NCBI RefSeq assembly: GCF_019351435.1
Contig: NZ_JAHWYN010000016.1
Location: 1 to 64,000 of the forward strand
DNA length: 64,000 bases
Source of the DNA: Flavobacterium taihuense
GTDB taxonomy: Bacteria > Bacteroidota > Bacteroidia > Flavobacteriales > Flavobacteriaceae
Direction of reading: 5' to 3'
A model generated the notes under the pieces. It had not been told where the DNA came from and searched no databases. It saw nothing but the letters and a program-made list of their open reading frames with translations. The first letter of the stretch is position 1. Every line of letters starts with the position of its first letter. The position numbers and the translations under genes are program-made. Below, piece by piece: positions 8,334 through 17,359 of this stretch.

Positions 8334-9386
8334 TTAAACAATAGCTTTCACTACCGCTTTTGGAGCTTCTTTACGAGTACCGTCGAATCCGTCAACACCA
8401 GAAACGGTGGTGTATTTCATTACATATTTTTTACCAGGATTGATAATTTGGTAGGCCGCTTGACACATTAATGTGGCTTCGTGGAATCCGCAAAGAATCA
8501 ATTTTAGTTTTCCTGGATACGTATTTACGTCACCAATCGCAAAAATTCCAGGGATATTTGTTTGATAATCCAAAGCATTGTTTACTTTGATTGCATTTTT
8601 TTCTATTTCCAATCCCCAATGTGCGATTGGCCCCAATTTTGGTGTCAATCCAAAAAGTGGAATAAAATAATCGGTTGGGATGTTTTGATGTGCTCCATCA
8701 ATATCTACATCAACAGACTCTAAATGCTCAGCTCCGTTTAATCCTATTACTTCACCTGGAGTAATCATTTTGATTTTTCCGGCAGATTTCAATTCCTGTA
8801 CTTTTTCTACAGAATCTAATGCCCCACGGAATTCGTTTCTTCTGTGAATCAAAGTTACTTCTGAAGCTACATTCGCCAAGAAAATACTCCAGTCTAATGC
8901 TGAATCTCCTCCTCCGGATATTACGACCCTTTTGTCTCTAAATTTCTCTGGATTTTTGATAAAGTATTTCACTCCTTTATCTTCGTAAAATTCGATATCT
9001 TCGATTAAAGGTTTTCTTGGTTCAAAACTTCCTAATCCACCCGCAATGGCAATAACGGGTGCATGGAATTTCTTTCCTTTATTTGAGGTAACAATAAAAC
9101 TACCATCTTCTTGTTTTTCGATAGTTTCTGCACGCTCACCAAGAGTAAATCCAGGTTCGAATTGCTTGATTTGTTCCATTAAATTATCCACCAAATCGCC
9201 CGCCAACACTTCAGGAAATCCTGGAATATCATAGATAGGCTTCTTTGGATACAACTCTGATAATTGTCCTCCAGGTTGTGGTAAGGCATCCAGAATATGA
9301 CATTTTAATTTTAACAATCCTGCTTCGAAAACGGCAAATAGACCTGTTGGCCCAGCTCCTATTATAAGTATGTCTGTTTTAACCAT
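8334..9386 (-). CDS. Ferredoxin/flavodoxin-NADP reductase, thioredoxin-reductase-like
   Basis: 350 residues with two Rossmann motifs: FAD-binding GAGPTG (11-16 region) and NADP-binding SGGGDSALDW (about 157-166). The redox-active CxxC of true thioredoxin reductases is absent, which matches the YumC-type ferredoxin-NADP reductases. The C-terminus is extended past AIGDVNTYPGKLKLILCGFHEA. It follows the siroheme genes by about 120 bases in the same direction, so supplying electrons to sulfite reductase, whose flavoprotein partner CysJ is missing here, is a reasonable inference but not shown. Confidence 0.85.
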   Translation of the reverse strand: MVKTDILIIGAGPTGLFAVFEAGLLKLKCHILDALPQPGGQLSELYPKKPIYDIPGFPEVLAGDLVDNLMEQIKQFEPGFTLGERAETIEKQEDGSFIVTSNKGKKFHAPVIAIAGGLGSFEPRKPLIEDIEFYEDKGVKYFIKNPEKFRDKRVVISGGGDSALDWSIFLANVASEVTLIHRRNEFRGALDSVEKVQELKSAGKIKMITPGEVIGLNGAEHLESVDVDIDGAHQNIPTDYFIPLFGLTPKLGPIAHWGLEIEKNAIKVNNALDYQTNIPGIFAIGDVNTYPGKLKLILCGFHEATLMCQAAYQIINPGKKYVMKYTTVSGVDGFDGTRKEAPKAVVKAIV

Positions 9387-9504
9387 TATATTTAAATTTT
9401 ACTCTTTTATTAATTATTTTCAATTTAGCGTGCAAATAAACGAATGCTTTCAATTTCTGAATATGACAATTATCACAGAATTTGATTCGTTATTTCTGTA
9501 TTCA

Positions 9505-10080
9505 TTATTTTTTCAAACTTGCTGTAATATCGTTCATTTTTTGAACTTTTTCTTCGAAATTGCCTTTTAAGGTTTTGCGATATTCATTCAGATTTTGAAC
9601 CATTTTATTAATGTCCTCTGGAATTACTTCTTCAAAAAACTCCCTTAATCTTTTAGCCGTTGTTGGTGATTTTCCATTAGTCGAAATGGCAATTTTTACG
9701 TTTCCTTTGGTTACAATGCCACCCAAATAATAATCGCATAAATCAGGTGTGTCCGCAATATTGCAAATGAGATATCTTTTTCGGGACAAATCATACACTC
9801 GTTTATTTACTTTCAAATCATCAGTGCAAGCTATGACCATATTGCGTTTTTTGAGCATTTTTTTCTTGAACTTTGCTTTGGTCAATTTAACCGAAGGATG
9901 TTTTTCGACTAATGCTTCCAATTCTGGCAAGAACTTTGGCGCCACTACCTCAACATTAGCATTGGGACTGGATTTTAACATAAAAGACAACTTTTCTAAC
10001 CCTACATTTCCTCCACCCACAATAAGAACATTGAGGTTGTGCAGTTTTAAAAAAATGGGATATAATTCGTTTCTTTCCAT
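9505..10080 (-). CDS. Precorrin-2 dehydrogenase / sirohydrochlorin ferrochelatase
   Basis: 191 residues, related to Met8p and the N-terminal half of CysG. The NAD site is LIVGGGNVGLEK near the start, and NIADTPDLCDYYLGG (around residues 107-121) carries the Asp used for dehydrogenation and chelation. It turns precorrin-2 into siroheme, the cofactor of the sulfite reductase encoded upstream. Its ATG overlaps the cobA stop as TAATG, so translation is probably coupled and the two halves of CysG are separate but linked. Confidence 0.88.
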   Translation of the reverse strand: MERNELYPIFLKLHNLNVLIVGGGNVGLEKLSFMLKSSPNANVEVVAPKFLPELEALVEKHPSVKLTKAKFKKKMLKKRNMVIACTDDLKVNKRVYDLSRKRYLICNIADTPDLCDYYLGGIVTKGNVKIAISTNGKSPTTAKRLREFFEEVIPEDINKMVQNLNEYRKTLKGNFEEKVQKMNDITASLKK

Positions 10081-10856
10081 TATAATTTTATTTCGGCGGC
10101 TACAAATTCTTCGTAAAAACCTTTTAACTGATTGCTTTCTTTGACCACTTCTCCAATCACAATAATTGCAGGCGAGCTTAAATTATTTTCGGCAACCACT
10201 TCTTGAATCGTGTCAATTGTTCCAACGCCTATTTTTTCATTTGGTGTTGTTCCGTTTTGAATAATTGCAACGGGTGTTTCTCCTTTGGATTCTTTTTGAA
10301 ATAAACTAACAATTTGTGATAGTTTACTCATTCCCATTAAAATCACAACAGTTGCTGATGATTTTGCTGCTAGAACGAAATCACTAGACAAATTTCTGTT
10401 GGAAGTGGTTCCTGTGATTACCCAAAAACTTTCGGAAGTTCCTCTTTTGGTCAATGAAATTCCCTGATAAGCGGGAACTGCAATCGCCGATGAAATTCCG
10501 GGCACTACAAATGTAGCGATTCCAAAACTTTCTGCGTACTCTATTTCCTCGCTTCCTCTTCCAAAGATAAATGGGTCTCCTCCTTTTAACCGAACCACGT
10601 GACCGTAAGTAAGCGCATTATCCACAATCAGCTGATTGATTTGAGCTTGCGAATATTCGTGACACCCAATTCTCTTCCCCACAAATACTTTTATGGAATT
10701 TTGAGGAGCATACTTCATTATTTCCTCATTGGCCAAGGCATCATACAAAACCACATTCGCTTCAGCAAGTGCTTTTAAGCCTTTCAGCGTAAGCAAGTCT
10801 GGGTCGCCAGGTCCTGCGCCCACTAAAGTTACTTTGGGTTGTATCATTTTATGCAT
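10080..10856 (-). CDS. cobA: Uroporphyrinogen-III C-methyltransferase
   Basis: 258 residues, the normal SUMT length. Motifs: VTLVGAGPGDPDLLTLKG at the start, VRLKGGDPFIFGRG (about 88-101) and VVPGISSA, all part of the SAM-binding and active site of tetrapyrrole methylases. It methylates uroporphyrinogen III twice to precorrin-2. It overlaps the sulfite reductase gene by 8 bases and the dehydrogenase gene by one, so the three are one translational block for siroheme-dependent sulfite reduction. Met4 is a possible alternative start. Confidence 0.93.
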   Translation of the reverse strand: MHKMIQPKVTLVGAGPGDPDLLTLKGLKALAEANVVLYDALANEEIMKYAPQNSIKVFVGKRIGCHEYSQAQINQLIVDNALTYGHVVRLKGGDPFIFGRGSEEIEYAESFGIATFVVPGISSAIAVPAYQGISLTKRGTSESFWVITGTTSNRNLSSDFVLAAKSSATVVILMGMSKLSQIVSLFQKESKGETPVAIIQNGTTPNEKIGVGTIDTIQEVVAENNLSSPAIIVIGEVVKESNQLKGFYEEFVAAEIKL

Positions 10857-12939
10857 TAGCTAAATCTTTTGATCTGTATGCTTCAATCTTTCCGAAGAAA
10901 GATACAGCATCTTCAATGTATTTTTTGGCAAACGTCTCAGATGGTTCGTTGGCTTTGATTTGATAAACCAAATCTTTGAAAGCTGAACCTAACTCTATTT
11001 TTTTACTTTCGATGAAAACAGTATCAAACAAATCAATAATTCCTGCGTGGTGGTTTGTTTTTTCGTTTTCGGCCAATAACAATGCTTTGGCTCCGTTTAC
11101 AAATCCGGCATAAGACAAATAAATCGCATCAGCCCATTTTTCTTCTTGTAAAGCTTCGTAAGCAAAAGTTAATTTATCTTTGGCTTCAAACAATAATGTA
11201 GCCACTAAATCAATTACAACACCAGCACATTCTCCAACTCCAACTGCTTTTACGTAGTTATCGGCATTTCCCCAATCCACAAAATCAGCTTCGGTCAAAT
11301 TAGTCACATCTGCCAACGGTTTCAAGAACTCATAGAAATATTTCTCTCCTTTGGCATCGTAATAATCCACAAATGGTTGTCCGTTTCCATTAGCTTCAAA
11401 ATCATTTAAGATTAATCGCAAGGCATCTGGTCCTCTTCTGCTTGGAATTTTGATTACTTTATCCGAAAAACGCCCAACACCATTTCCTATATTCTTTCCT
11501 CCCAACAATACCTGAAGTGCTGGAGCTACCAGTTTTCCAGCATTGATGGACATTCCTTGAAAACCTATTTCGGACATATTGTGCTGTCCGCAGGCATTCA
11601 TACAACCACTAATTTTTATGGCAATATCCACATTGTTATTAAATTGTGGATATTCGGCTGCTATAACTTTTTCCAATTCTTCTGCAATTCCAGTACTGCT
11701 TGCAATTCCTAAATTACAGGTATCAGTTCCCGGACAAGCGGTAATATCTGCTATCGAATTATATCCTAAAGTCACAAAATCCAATTTGGCTAATTCCTGA
11801 TAGAAAAAAGGAAGGTTTTCTTCTTTGATATTACGGATAAGTATATTTTGTCTTAATGAAAAACGCAATTCATTGGCTCCATAATTTTTAACCAAATCAG
11901 CCAATAATCTTGCTTTGTCTATATAAAAATCGCCTAAAAGAATTTTAATTCCAATAGCAACATATCCAGTTTGTTTTTGTGCTATTACATTCGATTTTTT
12001 CCAAGCTTCATAAGCTTCAACATTATCAATCGTTACTGAAGGTACTTCCAATAAAGGTTCTGTAATTGCTCCTCCAAAATCAGTAGTGTCTATTTCGTAT
12101 GTATGGAAAGCCAATGCTTTTTTCTCTTCGTCAACCAAACGCATAAATTCGTCACGTCCCAAATCTTTGATTAAGAATTTCAAACGCGCTTTCAAACGTT
12201 TTGCTCTTTCTCCGTGACGGTCAAAAACTCTAATTACACCTTCGGCAGTCGGGATAATTTGGTTGACTGGCACAAATTCTGAAAGCAATTCGGCGTGGCT
12301 TGGCTGTGAACCTAAACCTCCACCCAACATTATTTTGAAACCTTTTTCACCATTTACAATTTTTGGAATGAATCCTAAATCGTGCAAATAACTCAAAGCG
12401 GTATCTTTATCAGAAGATGAGAATGATATTTTGAACTTACGTCCCATTTCTTGACAAATTGGGTTACGTAATAAATATTGAAACAAAGCGTGTGCATAAG
12501 GCGACACATCAAATGGCTCATCTATATCAATTCCGGCAGTTTCACTAGCCGTAATATTTCTTACCGTGTTTCCACAAGCTTCTCTCAATGTAATATCATC
12601 TTTGGCCAAATCTGCCCAAAGTTCAGGCGTTCTGTCCAAACTCACATAGTGAATTTGAATATCCTGACGCGTTGTAATATGCAAACGACCTGTTGAATAT
12701 TTTTCAGACACATCGGTAATTCTTCTCAATTGTTCGCTAGACACTTTTCCGTAAGGCAATTTAATACGGATCATTTGCACGCCTTCCTGACGTTGACCGT
12801 AAATACCACGTGCTAAACGAAGACTACGAAAACGCTCATCATCAATTTGTCCACTGCGGAAAGAAAAAATCTTTTTCTCTAAATCGATAATCTCTTTTTG
12901 GACAATTGGGTCCTCTATTTCTGTTCTAAAACTTTGCAT
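10849..12939 (-). CDS. Sulfite reductase hemoprotein with C-terminal HEPN-like domain
   Basis: 696 residues. The first 540 are a nitrite/sulfite reductase: two ferredoxin-like repeats and the siroheme/4Fe-4S ligands in ACPGTDTCN (Cys402, Cys408) and GCMNACGQ (Cys446, Cys450). The last 120 residues (about 575-690) are helical and look like a HEPN domain: EEKWADAIYLSYAGFVNGAK, then TNHHAGIIDLF. The RNase motif Rx4-6H of catalytic HEPN proteins is not seen. The reductase reduces sulfite to sulfide with six electrons. The physical link to cobA and to cysN/D/H supports sulfite rather than nitrite as substrate. Confidence 0.9.
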   Translation of the reverse strand: MQSFRTEIEDPIVQKEIIDLEKKIFSFRSGQIDDERFRSLRLARGIYGQRQEGVQMIRIKLPYGKVSSEQLRRITDVSEKYSTGRLHITTRQDIQIHYVSLDRTPELWADLAKDDITLREACGNTVRNITASETAGIDIDEPFDVSPYAHALFQYLLRNPICQEMGRKFKISFSSSDKDTALSYLHDLGFIPKIVNGEKGFKIMLGGGLGSQPSHAELLSEFVPVNQIIPTAEGVIRVFDRHGERAKRLKARLKFLIKDLGRDEFMRLVDEEKKALAFHTYEIDTTDFGGAITEPLLEVPSVTIDNVEAYEAWKKSNVIAQKQTGYVAIGIKILLGDFYIDKARLLADLVKNYGANELRFSLRQNILIRNIKEENLPFFYQELAKLDFVTLGYNSIADITACPGTDTCNLGIASSTGIAEELEKVIAAEYPQFNNNVDIAIKISGCMNACGQHNMSEIGFQGMSINAGKLVAPALQVLLGGKNIGNGVGRFSDKVIKIPSRRGPDALRLILNDFEANGNGQPFVDYYDAKGEKYFYEFLKPLADVTNLTEADFVDWGNADNYVKAVGVGECAGVVIDLVATLLFEAKDKLTFAYEALQEEKWADAIYLSYAGFVNGAKALLLAENEKTNHHAGIIDLFDTVFIESKKIELGSAFKDLVYQIKANEPSETFAKKYIEDAVSFFGKIEAYRSKDLANA

Positions 12940-12949
12940 ATCTTTTTTA

Positions 12950-13062
12950 GCTTTGAGCTTTGGGCTGTTATCTGTATTTTAAACTTGTATCTTTTGAGAT
13001 TTACTCTAAATATTAATTATTCAAAAGCTCTAGGCTCAAAGCCCATAGCTGATAGCTTAAAA
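12950..13062. repeat. Imperfect inverted repeat in the sulfite reductase-cysN spacer
   Basis: GAGCTTTGGGCTGTTATC at about 12955-12972 is roughly complementary to GCTCAAAGCCCATAGCTGATAGC at about 13031-13053. It forms a long imperfect stem inside the gene group and could stabilise or attenuate the message. Confidence 0.5.
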
Positions 13063-13064
13063 AA

Positions 13065-14309
13065 CTATTTAATAAATCCAACTCCTGCTGTTGTATTGGT
13101 TGCGGCATCAATTAAGATGAAAGCTCCATTTGATTTATTATCATTGTAAGCATCAAAATAGATAGCTTTACTCAATTTAATGGTTACTTCTCCAATTTCA
13201 TTTATTGCTAATTGAGACGCTGGAGTTGTCCCAGAATAATCGGTTGCGATTACGTTTTTCACGCTGTCAATTTTAGCCAAAACTCTATTGGTATTGTGCT
13301 GCACAAAATATTTTGCACCTGCCACTAATTTTTTGCTGTCCATCCAACAAACCGTTGTCGTGATATCTTTCTCAATTTTAGGAAGTTCATTTGATTTTAC
13401 AATCATATCACCTCTCGTTACATTGATGTCATTTTCTAATTCAATAGTGATGGAAGAACCAACACTCGCTTCATCAAATTGCTGGTCGAAAAAGTGAATG
13501 TTAGTCACTTTCGATTCTGTCAAAGAAGGAAGAACCGTTACTGCATCTCCAACTTTAATATTATTGCCGTATAATTTCCCGGCATATCCTCTAAAATCGT
13601 GGTATTCCTCAGTTTTTGGGCGAATAACTGTTTGAACAGGAAAACGTGCCTGTCCATTATCGTAAACATCTTTTGACTCTAAAGCTTCTAAATGTTGTAG
13701 GATAGTCTGTCCTGTGTACCAAGGCATTTTTCCTAATGTATCTACTACATTATCTCCTGTCAAAGCACTTAACGGAATGTAACTTACGTTTTGTTCTTTG
13801 TAAGCGCTTTTTGCATTTAATGCTTGAAAATCAGCTTTGATTTTGTTATAAACTTCTTCCGAATAATCAACCAAATCCATTTTGTTTACCGCAACAATTA
13901 CATCTTTTACTCTCAATAAATTATTGATAAAAAAGTGACGATACGTTTGCTCAATTACACCTTTACGTGCATCAATCAAAATGATAGATACTTGTGAAGT
14001 CGAAGCTCCGGTAACCATATTACGAGTATATTCTACGTGACCCGGAGTATCGGCAATAATGTAACTTTTTTTCGCTGTAGAAAAATAAATATGCGCTACA
14101 TCTATTGTAATTCCTTGCTCTCTTTCGGCAACCAAACCATCGGTAGCCAAAGAAAAATCCAGGTAATCGTATCCTTTTTGTTTACTGCTTTTTTCTATTG
14201 CTTCAATCTTATCTGTAGTCAATGATTTTGTATCGTATAATAATCTCCCGATTAAAGTACTTTTCCCGTCATCTACGCTTCCTGCTGTTGCTATTTTTAA
14301 AACTTCCAT
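13065..14309 (-). CDS. cysN: Sulfate adenylyltransferase subunit 1 (GTPase)
   Basis: 414 residues with the elongation-factor-type GTPase motifs: GSVDDGKSTL (10-19), DTPGHVEYTRN (87-97) and NKMD (142-145), followed by two barrel domains. GTP hydrolysis drives ATP sulfurylase (with CysD) to make adenosine 5'-phosphosulfate. There is no fused APS kinase domain and no cysC nearby, so the product is passed on as APS. It lies 150 bases downstream of cysD in the same direction. Confidence 0.95.
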   Translation of the reverse strand: MEVLKIATAGSVDDGKSTLIGRLLYDTKSLTTDKIEAIEKSSKQKGYDYLDFSLATDGLVAEREQGITIDVAHIYFSTAKKSYIIADTPGHVEYTRNMVTGASTSQVSIILIDARKGVIEQTYRHFFINNLLRVKDVIVAVNKMDLVDYSEEVYNKIKADFQALNAKSAYKEQNVSYIPLSALTGDNVVDTLGKMPWYTGQTILQHLEALESKDVYDNGQARFPVQTVIRPKTEEYHDFRGYAGKLYGNNIKVGDAVTVLPSLTESKVTNIHFFDQQFDEASVGSSITIELENDINVTRGDMIVKSNELPKIEKDITTTVCWMDSKKLVAGAKYFVQHNTNRVLAKIDSVKNVIATDYSGTTPASQLAINEIGEVTIKLSKAIYFDAYNDNKSNGAFILIDAATNTTAGVGFIK

Positions 14310-14324
14310 TTTTTTTATAAGTTA

Positions 14325-14460
14325 TTGGTTGTTGGTTGTCGGTTGTTGGGTTTTCACACCAGAAACTAAACCACTCAAAATATTAAAACTTCTTTTTATG
14401 AAATTGGCTCCAATTTTATCATTGAACTATCAACTAAAAACCATCAACCAACAACATTTT
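14325..14460. repeat. GTTG-rich inverted repeat between cysD and cysN
   Basis: GTTATTGGTTGTTGGTTGTC on one side and CCATCAACCAACAACATTTT on the other are near-complementary, with about 75 bases between them. The flanks match the family of words around the S23-type gene (2650-2705, 3075-3165), so this may be an empty or decayed copy of the same kind of unit. Confidence 0.5.
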
Positions 14461-14461
14461 T

Positions 14462-15361
14462 CTAAAAGTACCCTTGTTGTTTTCTTTTCTCCATTGCAGC
14501 CTCAGAACGTTTGTCGTCAATTCTGGCTCCTCTTTCAGAAATAGTCGAAGTACGAATCTCTCCAACTACTTCCTGAATGGTTGCTGCATATGATTCAACA
14601 GCGGCAGTACAACTCATATCTCCAACGGTTCTGAAGCGAACAATTCTTTCTTCGATTTGTTCGTCTTCTTCTTGGTACACAAAAGGAGAGTGTGACCAAA
14701 TTAAACCGTCTCTCAAAAAAACTTTACGTTTGTGTGAAAAGTAAATCGATGGAATTTCGATTTGCTCTTGTTCGATATAACTCCAAACATCCAATTCAGT
14801 CCAGTTTGAAATTGGAAAAACACGTACGTTTTGTCCATTTTCAATTTTTCCGTTCAAAAGGTCAAACAATTCAGGGCGTTGGTTTTTTTCATCCCACTGA
14901 CCAAAATCATCACGAACAGAAAAAATACGTTCTTTAGCTCTTGCTTTTTCCTCGTCACGACGTGCTCCACCAATACAAGCGTCAAATTTAAATTCTTCGA
15001 TAGCGTCCAATAATGTCGTCGTTTGCAAACTGTTTCTACTGGAATATTTCCCAGATTCTTCAACCACTTTACCTTCATCAATAGCATCCTGTACATTACG
15101 AACGATTAATTCCAATCCCAATTCAGCCACCAATTTATCTCTAAATTCAATAGTTTCAGGAAAGTTGTGTCCTGTATCCACGTGTAACAATGGAAAAGGA
15201 ATTTTGGCTGGAAAAAATGCTTTTTGTGCCAAACGCACTAATGTAATTGAATCTTTACCGCCAGAGAAAAGCAAAACGGGTTTGTCAAATTGAGAAATAA
15301 CTTCTCTGAATATGTAAATTGCTTCGCTTTCTAAAGCATTTGTTTTTAAAACTGAACTCAT
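14462..15361 (-). CDS. cysD: Sulfate adenylyltransferase subunit 2
   Basis: 299 residues, the normal CysD size. The PP-loop SGGKDS at 33-38 binds ATP; HVDTGHNFPETIEFRD and the C-terminal RFRTVGDMSCTAAVES and ERGARIDD are family motifs. It adenylates sulfate to APS together with CysN. It follows cysH in the same direction with about 137 bases between, containing AGTTTAAAGTTTAA word repeats and no terminator. Confidence 0.95.
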   Translation of the reverse strand: MSSVLKTNALESEAIYIFREVISQFDKPVLLFSGGKDSITLVRLAQKAFFPAKIPFPLLHVDTGHNFPETIEFRDKLVAELGLELIVRNVQDAIDEGKVVEESGKYSSRNSLQTTTLLDAIEEFKFDACIGGARRDEEKARAKERIFSVRDDFGQWDEKNQRPELFDLLNGKIENGQNVRVFPISNWTELDVWSYIEQEQIEIPSIYFSHKRKVFLRDGLIWSHSPFVYQEEDEQIEERIVRFRTVGDMSCTAAVESYAATIQEVVGEIRTSTISERGARIDDKRSEAAMEKRKQQGYF

Positions 15362-15498
15362 TTTTATTAGTTTAAAAGTTTAAAGTTTAAAGTTTAAGGT
15401 TGTTGTACCTCAGCTAAAATCTTGAAACTATTATTATTTTTCCTTTTCTCTTTATTCTATTTTCTAAAATCTGCCTTCTGATTTCTGCCTTCTAAGCT

Positions 15499-16200
15499 CT
15501 ATTTCTGGTGTAAACCACATTCTTTGTGACTCGATTCCCAAGACCATCTTCCTGCCCTGATATCTTCTCCTTCGGCAATGGCTCTCGTACAAGGTGCACA
15601 ACCAATGCTTACAAATCCTTTTTTGTGCAAGGCATTTTGTGGTACATTATTTTCATCAATATATTTTTGAACATCAGCCAAACTCCATTTCAACAACGGA
15701 TTGAATTTTATGATATTAAAATGAGCGTCATATTCAAAGGCTGCTAAATCATTTCTGTTTTCTGATTGTTCGGCACGTAAACCGGTAATCCAAATTTCAT
15801 TTCCTTTCAAAGCTTTGGTCAGCGGCGCCACTTTTCGGATAAAACAACATTCTTTTCTATTCTCCACGGATTCATAAAAACTATTCGGGCCTTTTTTGTT
15901 CAACAAGTTTTCTACAGCGCTGGCCTCCGGAAAATACGTTTGAATCGCTACTTTGTATTTTTTTATTGTTCTATGAAAAACGTCATATGTTTCTTGAAAT
16001 AATCTACCTGTATCCAATGTAAAAATGGTAATTGGCAAATCATTTTTGGCAATCATAGCAGTTATAACCTGATCTTCCTGACCAAATGAAGTCGAAAAAA
16101 CCACTTTCCCATTGTATTCATTAGCCAAAAAAGCCAATGTTTCCTCAATGGAAAAACCTGCCGTTTTTTCTAATAAAGTATTTGCTATTGTTGTACTCAT
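15499..16200 (-). CDS. cysH: Adenylyl-sulfate (APS) reductase, iron-sulfur type
   Basis: 233 residues. Cys118-Cys119 (KECCFIRK) and Cys201/Cys204 (GCAPC) are the four ligands of the 4Fe-4S cluster that marks APS reductases; enzymes acting on PAPS lack them. Catalytic Cys228 is in KECGLH at the C-terminus. It reduces APS to sulfite with thioredoxin. This agrees with the absence of APS kinase in the group. It is the first enzyme gene of the sulfate series and starts just below a consensus promoter (16259-16286) overlapped by a palindrome. Confidence 0.93.
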   Translation of the reverse strand: MSTTIANTLLEKTAGFSIEETLAFLANEYNGKVVFSTSFGQEDQVITAMIAKNDLPITIFTLDTGRLFQETYDVFHRTIKKYKVAIQTYFPEASAVENLLNKKGPNSFYESVENRKECCFIRKVAPLTKALKGNEIWITGLRAEQSENRNDLAAFEYDAHFNIIKFNPLLKWSLADVQKYIDENNVPQNALHKKGFVSIGCAPCTRAIAEGEDIRAGRWSWESSHKECGLHQK

Positions 16201-16250
16201 TTATATTCTCGCTTTTAATTTTAAATCCATTACCCTATCGGCTTACTAGA

Positions 16251-16267
16251 TTACTTTGCAAAAGTAA
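16251..16267. promoter_or_regulatory. Candidate operator over the cysH promoter
   Basis: On the minus strand TTACTTT-TGC-AAAGTAA: perfect 7-bp arms around a 3-bp centre. It covers the -7 element TACTTTTG. A bound protein would block polymerase. The neighbouring Rrf2-type gene is the obvious candidate regulator; that link is inferred from position only. Confidence 0.6.
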
Positions 16268-16286
16268 CACTTTTTTTTAAATTCAA
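16259..16286 (-). promoter_or_regulatory. Promoter of cysH, Bacteroidota consensus
   Basis: Minus strand: TTG (16284-16286), 17 bases, TACTTTTG (16259-16266), an exact fit to TTG-N17-23-TAnnTTTG. Transcription should start about 16253, giving a leader of about 50 bases before cysH. Confidence 0.75.
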
Positions 16287-16313
16287 AATTATTTTTAAAT
16301 AAATTTTAATAGT

Positions 16314-16724
16314 TTAGAATGCAATGTCTGCCAGAGAGTTACTTTCAAGTACCTTAAGGGTGTTGTCCCTAACCTGAGTCATTAAGCGGCGCGCAGCGCA
16401 AGTCGTTTCATCATCACAATCATCACATTTTTCATAAAAATTGTGACTTGCGCACGGAAGCAATGCAATTGGTCCTTCGAGAATGCGATATACTTTGGCC
16501 ATACTGATATCTTTTGGGTCTTTTATCAAGTAGTAACCACCGCCTTTTCCTTTTTTGGCACCCAGAAAACCAGAGTTTCTGAGCAGTAACAAAATACTTT
16601 CCAAAAATTTAATCGAAATATGTTCATTTTTAGCAATTTCAGCAATTTGAACAGGTGTATTATCTTTTTGGCGAGCCAAAAAGGTAAGTGCTTTTATTCC
16701 GTATTTTGTTTTCTTTGAAAGCAT
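16314..16724 (-). CDS. Rrf2-family transcriptional regulator
   Basis: 136 residues, typical for Rrf2/IscR/CymR. The N-terminal winged helix starts LSKKTKYGIKALTFLA, with recognition helix and wing near ISIKFLESILLLLRNSGFLG and KGKGGGYYL. The C-terminal part has four cysteines, 91, 100, 103 and 109 (LPCASHNFYEKCDDC...TTC), which could hold an iron-sulfur cluster as in IscR. It is directly upstream of cysH in the same direction; CymR of Bacillus regulates cysteine metabolism, so control of the sulfate genes is a sensible inference. Low-sulfide or redox sensing cannot be decided. Confidence 0.9.
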   Translation of the reverse strand: MLSKKTKYGIKALTFLARQKDNTPVQIAEIAKNEHISIKFLESILLLLRNSGFLGAKKGKGGGYYLIKDPKDISMAKVYRILEGPIALLPCASHNFYEKCDDCDDETTCAARRLMTQVRDNTLKVLESNSLADIAF

Positions 16725-16787
16725 TATGATTTTTAATTGTAGATTTTTGATTGTATTTGTTACGAAACTACAAACTTTATCCTTTTA

Positions 16788-17324
16788 TCAGCAAATTGTA
16801 TGAATCTTTTTTAAAATTTCGTTACAAATAAAAGTTGCACAATCTATTTCAGTATAAAAATCGTGCTCCTGATTTTTTATAATCTCAAAATCTATTGAAT
16901 GTTTTTCAAACCAATCATTGTTTGGCTTATTAGTGTCATTTTCTCCATAATAGCCTTTTATTGATCCATTAGGAGTTTCGCCCTCATACCGTAATCTTGT
17001 TGATGAAACGGCAAACAAACTTCTAACATTCAATCCCTTTAAAGCAGCTTTCCAAGCAATTGTTCCGCCAATGCTAAAGGCTAGAACATCAATTTCATTC
17101 TTTTCGGCTTTCAAAAGATTTTCAACAGCCTTTTCTATTCCGCCATTAACAAACTGACTATGTAGACTGTCTTCGGTATAATCAGTTTTGTCTATTTCAC
17201 CCAATTTGCAACAATCGTAATATTGAATTTCGAACTTATCCTTCAATAGTTCTACATAAACTGAAACCCAGTCCGATTTTTCTTTTCCCCACAAATCCGA
17301 TAAAATGATTAATCTTGGTTTCAT
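16788..17324 (-). CDS. Small alpha/beta-hydrolase-like protein
   Basis: 178 residues. AFSIGG near residue 82-87 is a nucleophile elbow (x-x-S-x-G), with an Asp in GENDTNKP and a His in NQEHDFYTE in the order expected for the catalytic triad. It is shorter than most hydrolases, similar to small esterase or dienelactone-hydrolase types. No signal peptide, so cytoplasmic. The substrate is unknown. It lies between the lipoprotein gene and the Rrf2 gene with short gaps and may share their transcript. Confidence 0.65.
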   Translation of the reverse strand: MKPRLIILSDLWGKEKSDWVSVYVELLKDKFEIQYYDCCKLGEIDKTDYTEDSLHSQFVNGGIEKAVENLLKAEKNEIDVLAFSIGGTIAWKAALKGLNVRSLFAVSSTRLRYEGETPNGSIKGYYGENDTNKPNNDWFEKHSIDFEIIKNQEHDFYTEIDCATFICNEILKKIHTIC

Positions 17325-17359
17325 ATAATTAGGAATGACTTAGATTTTTTAATTATTAT

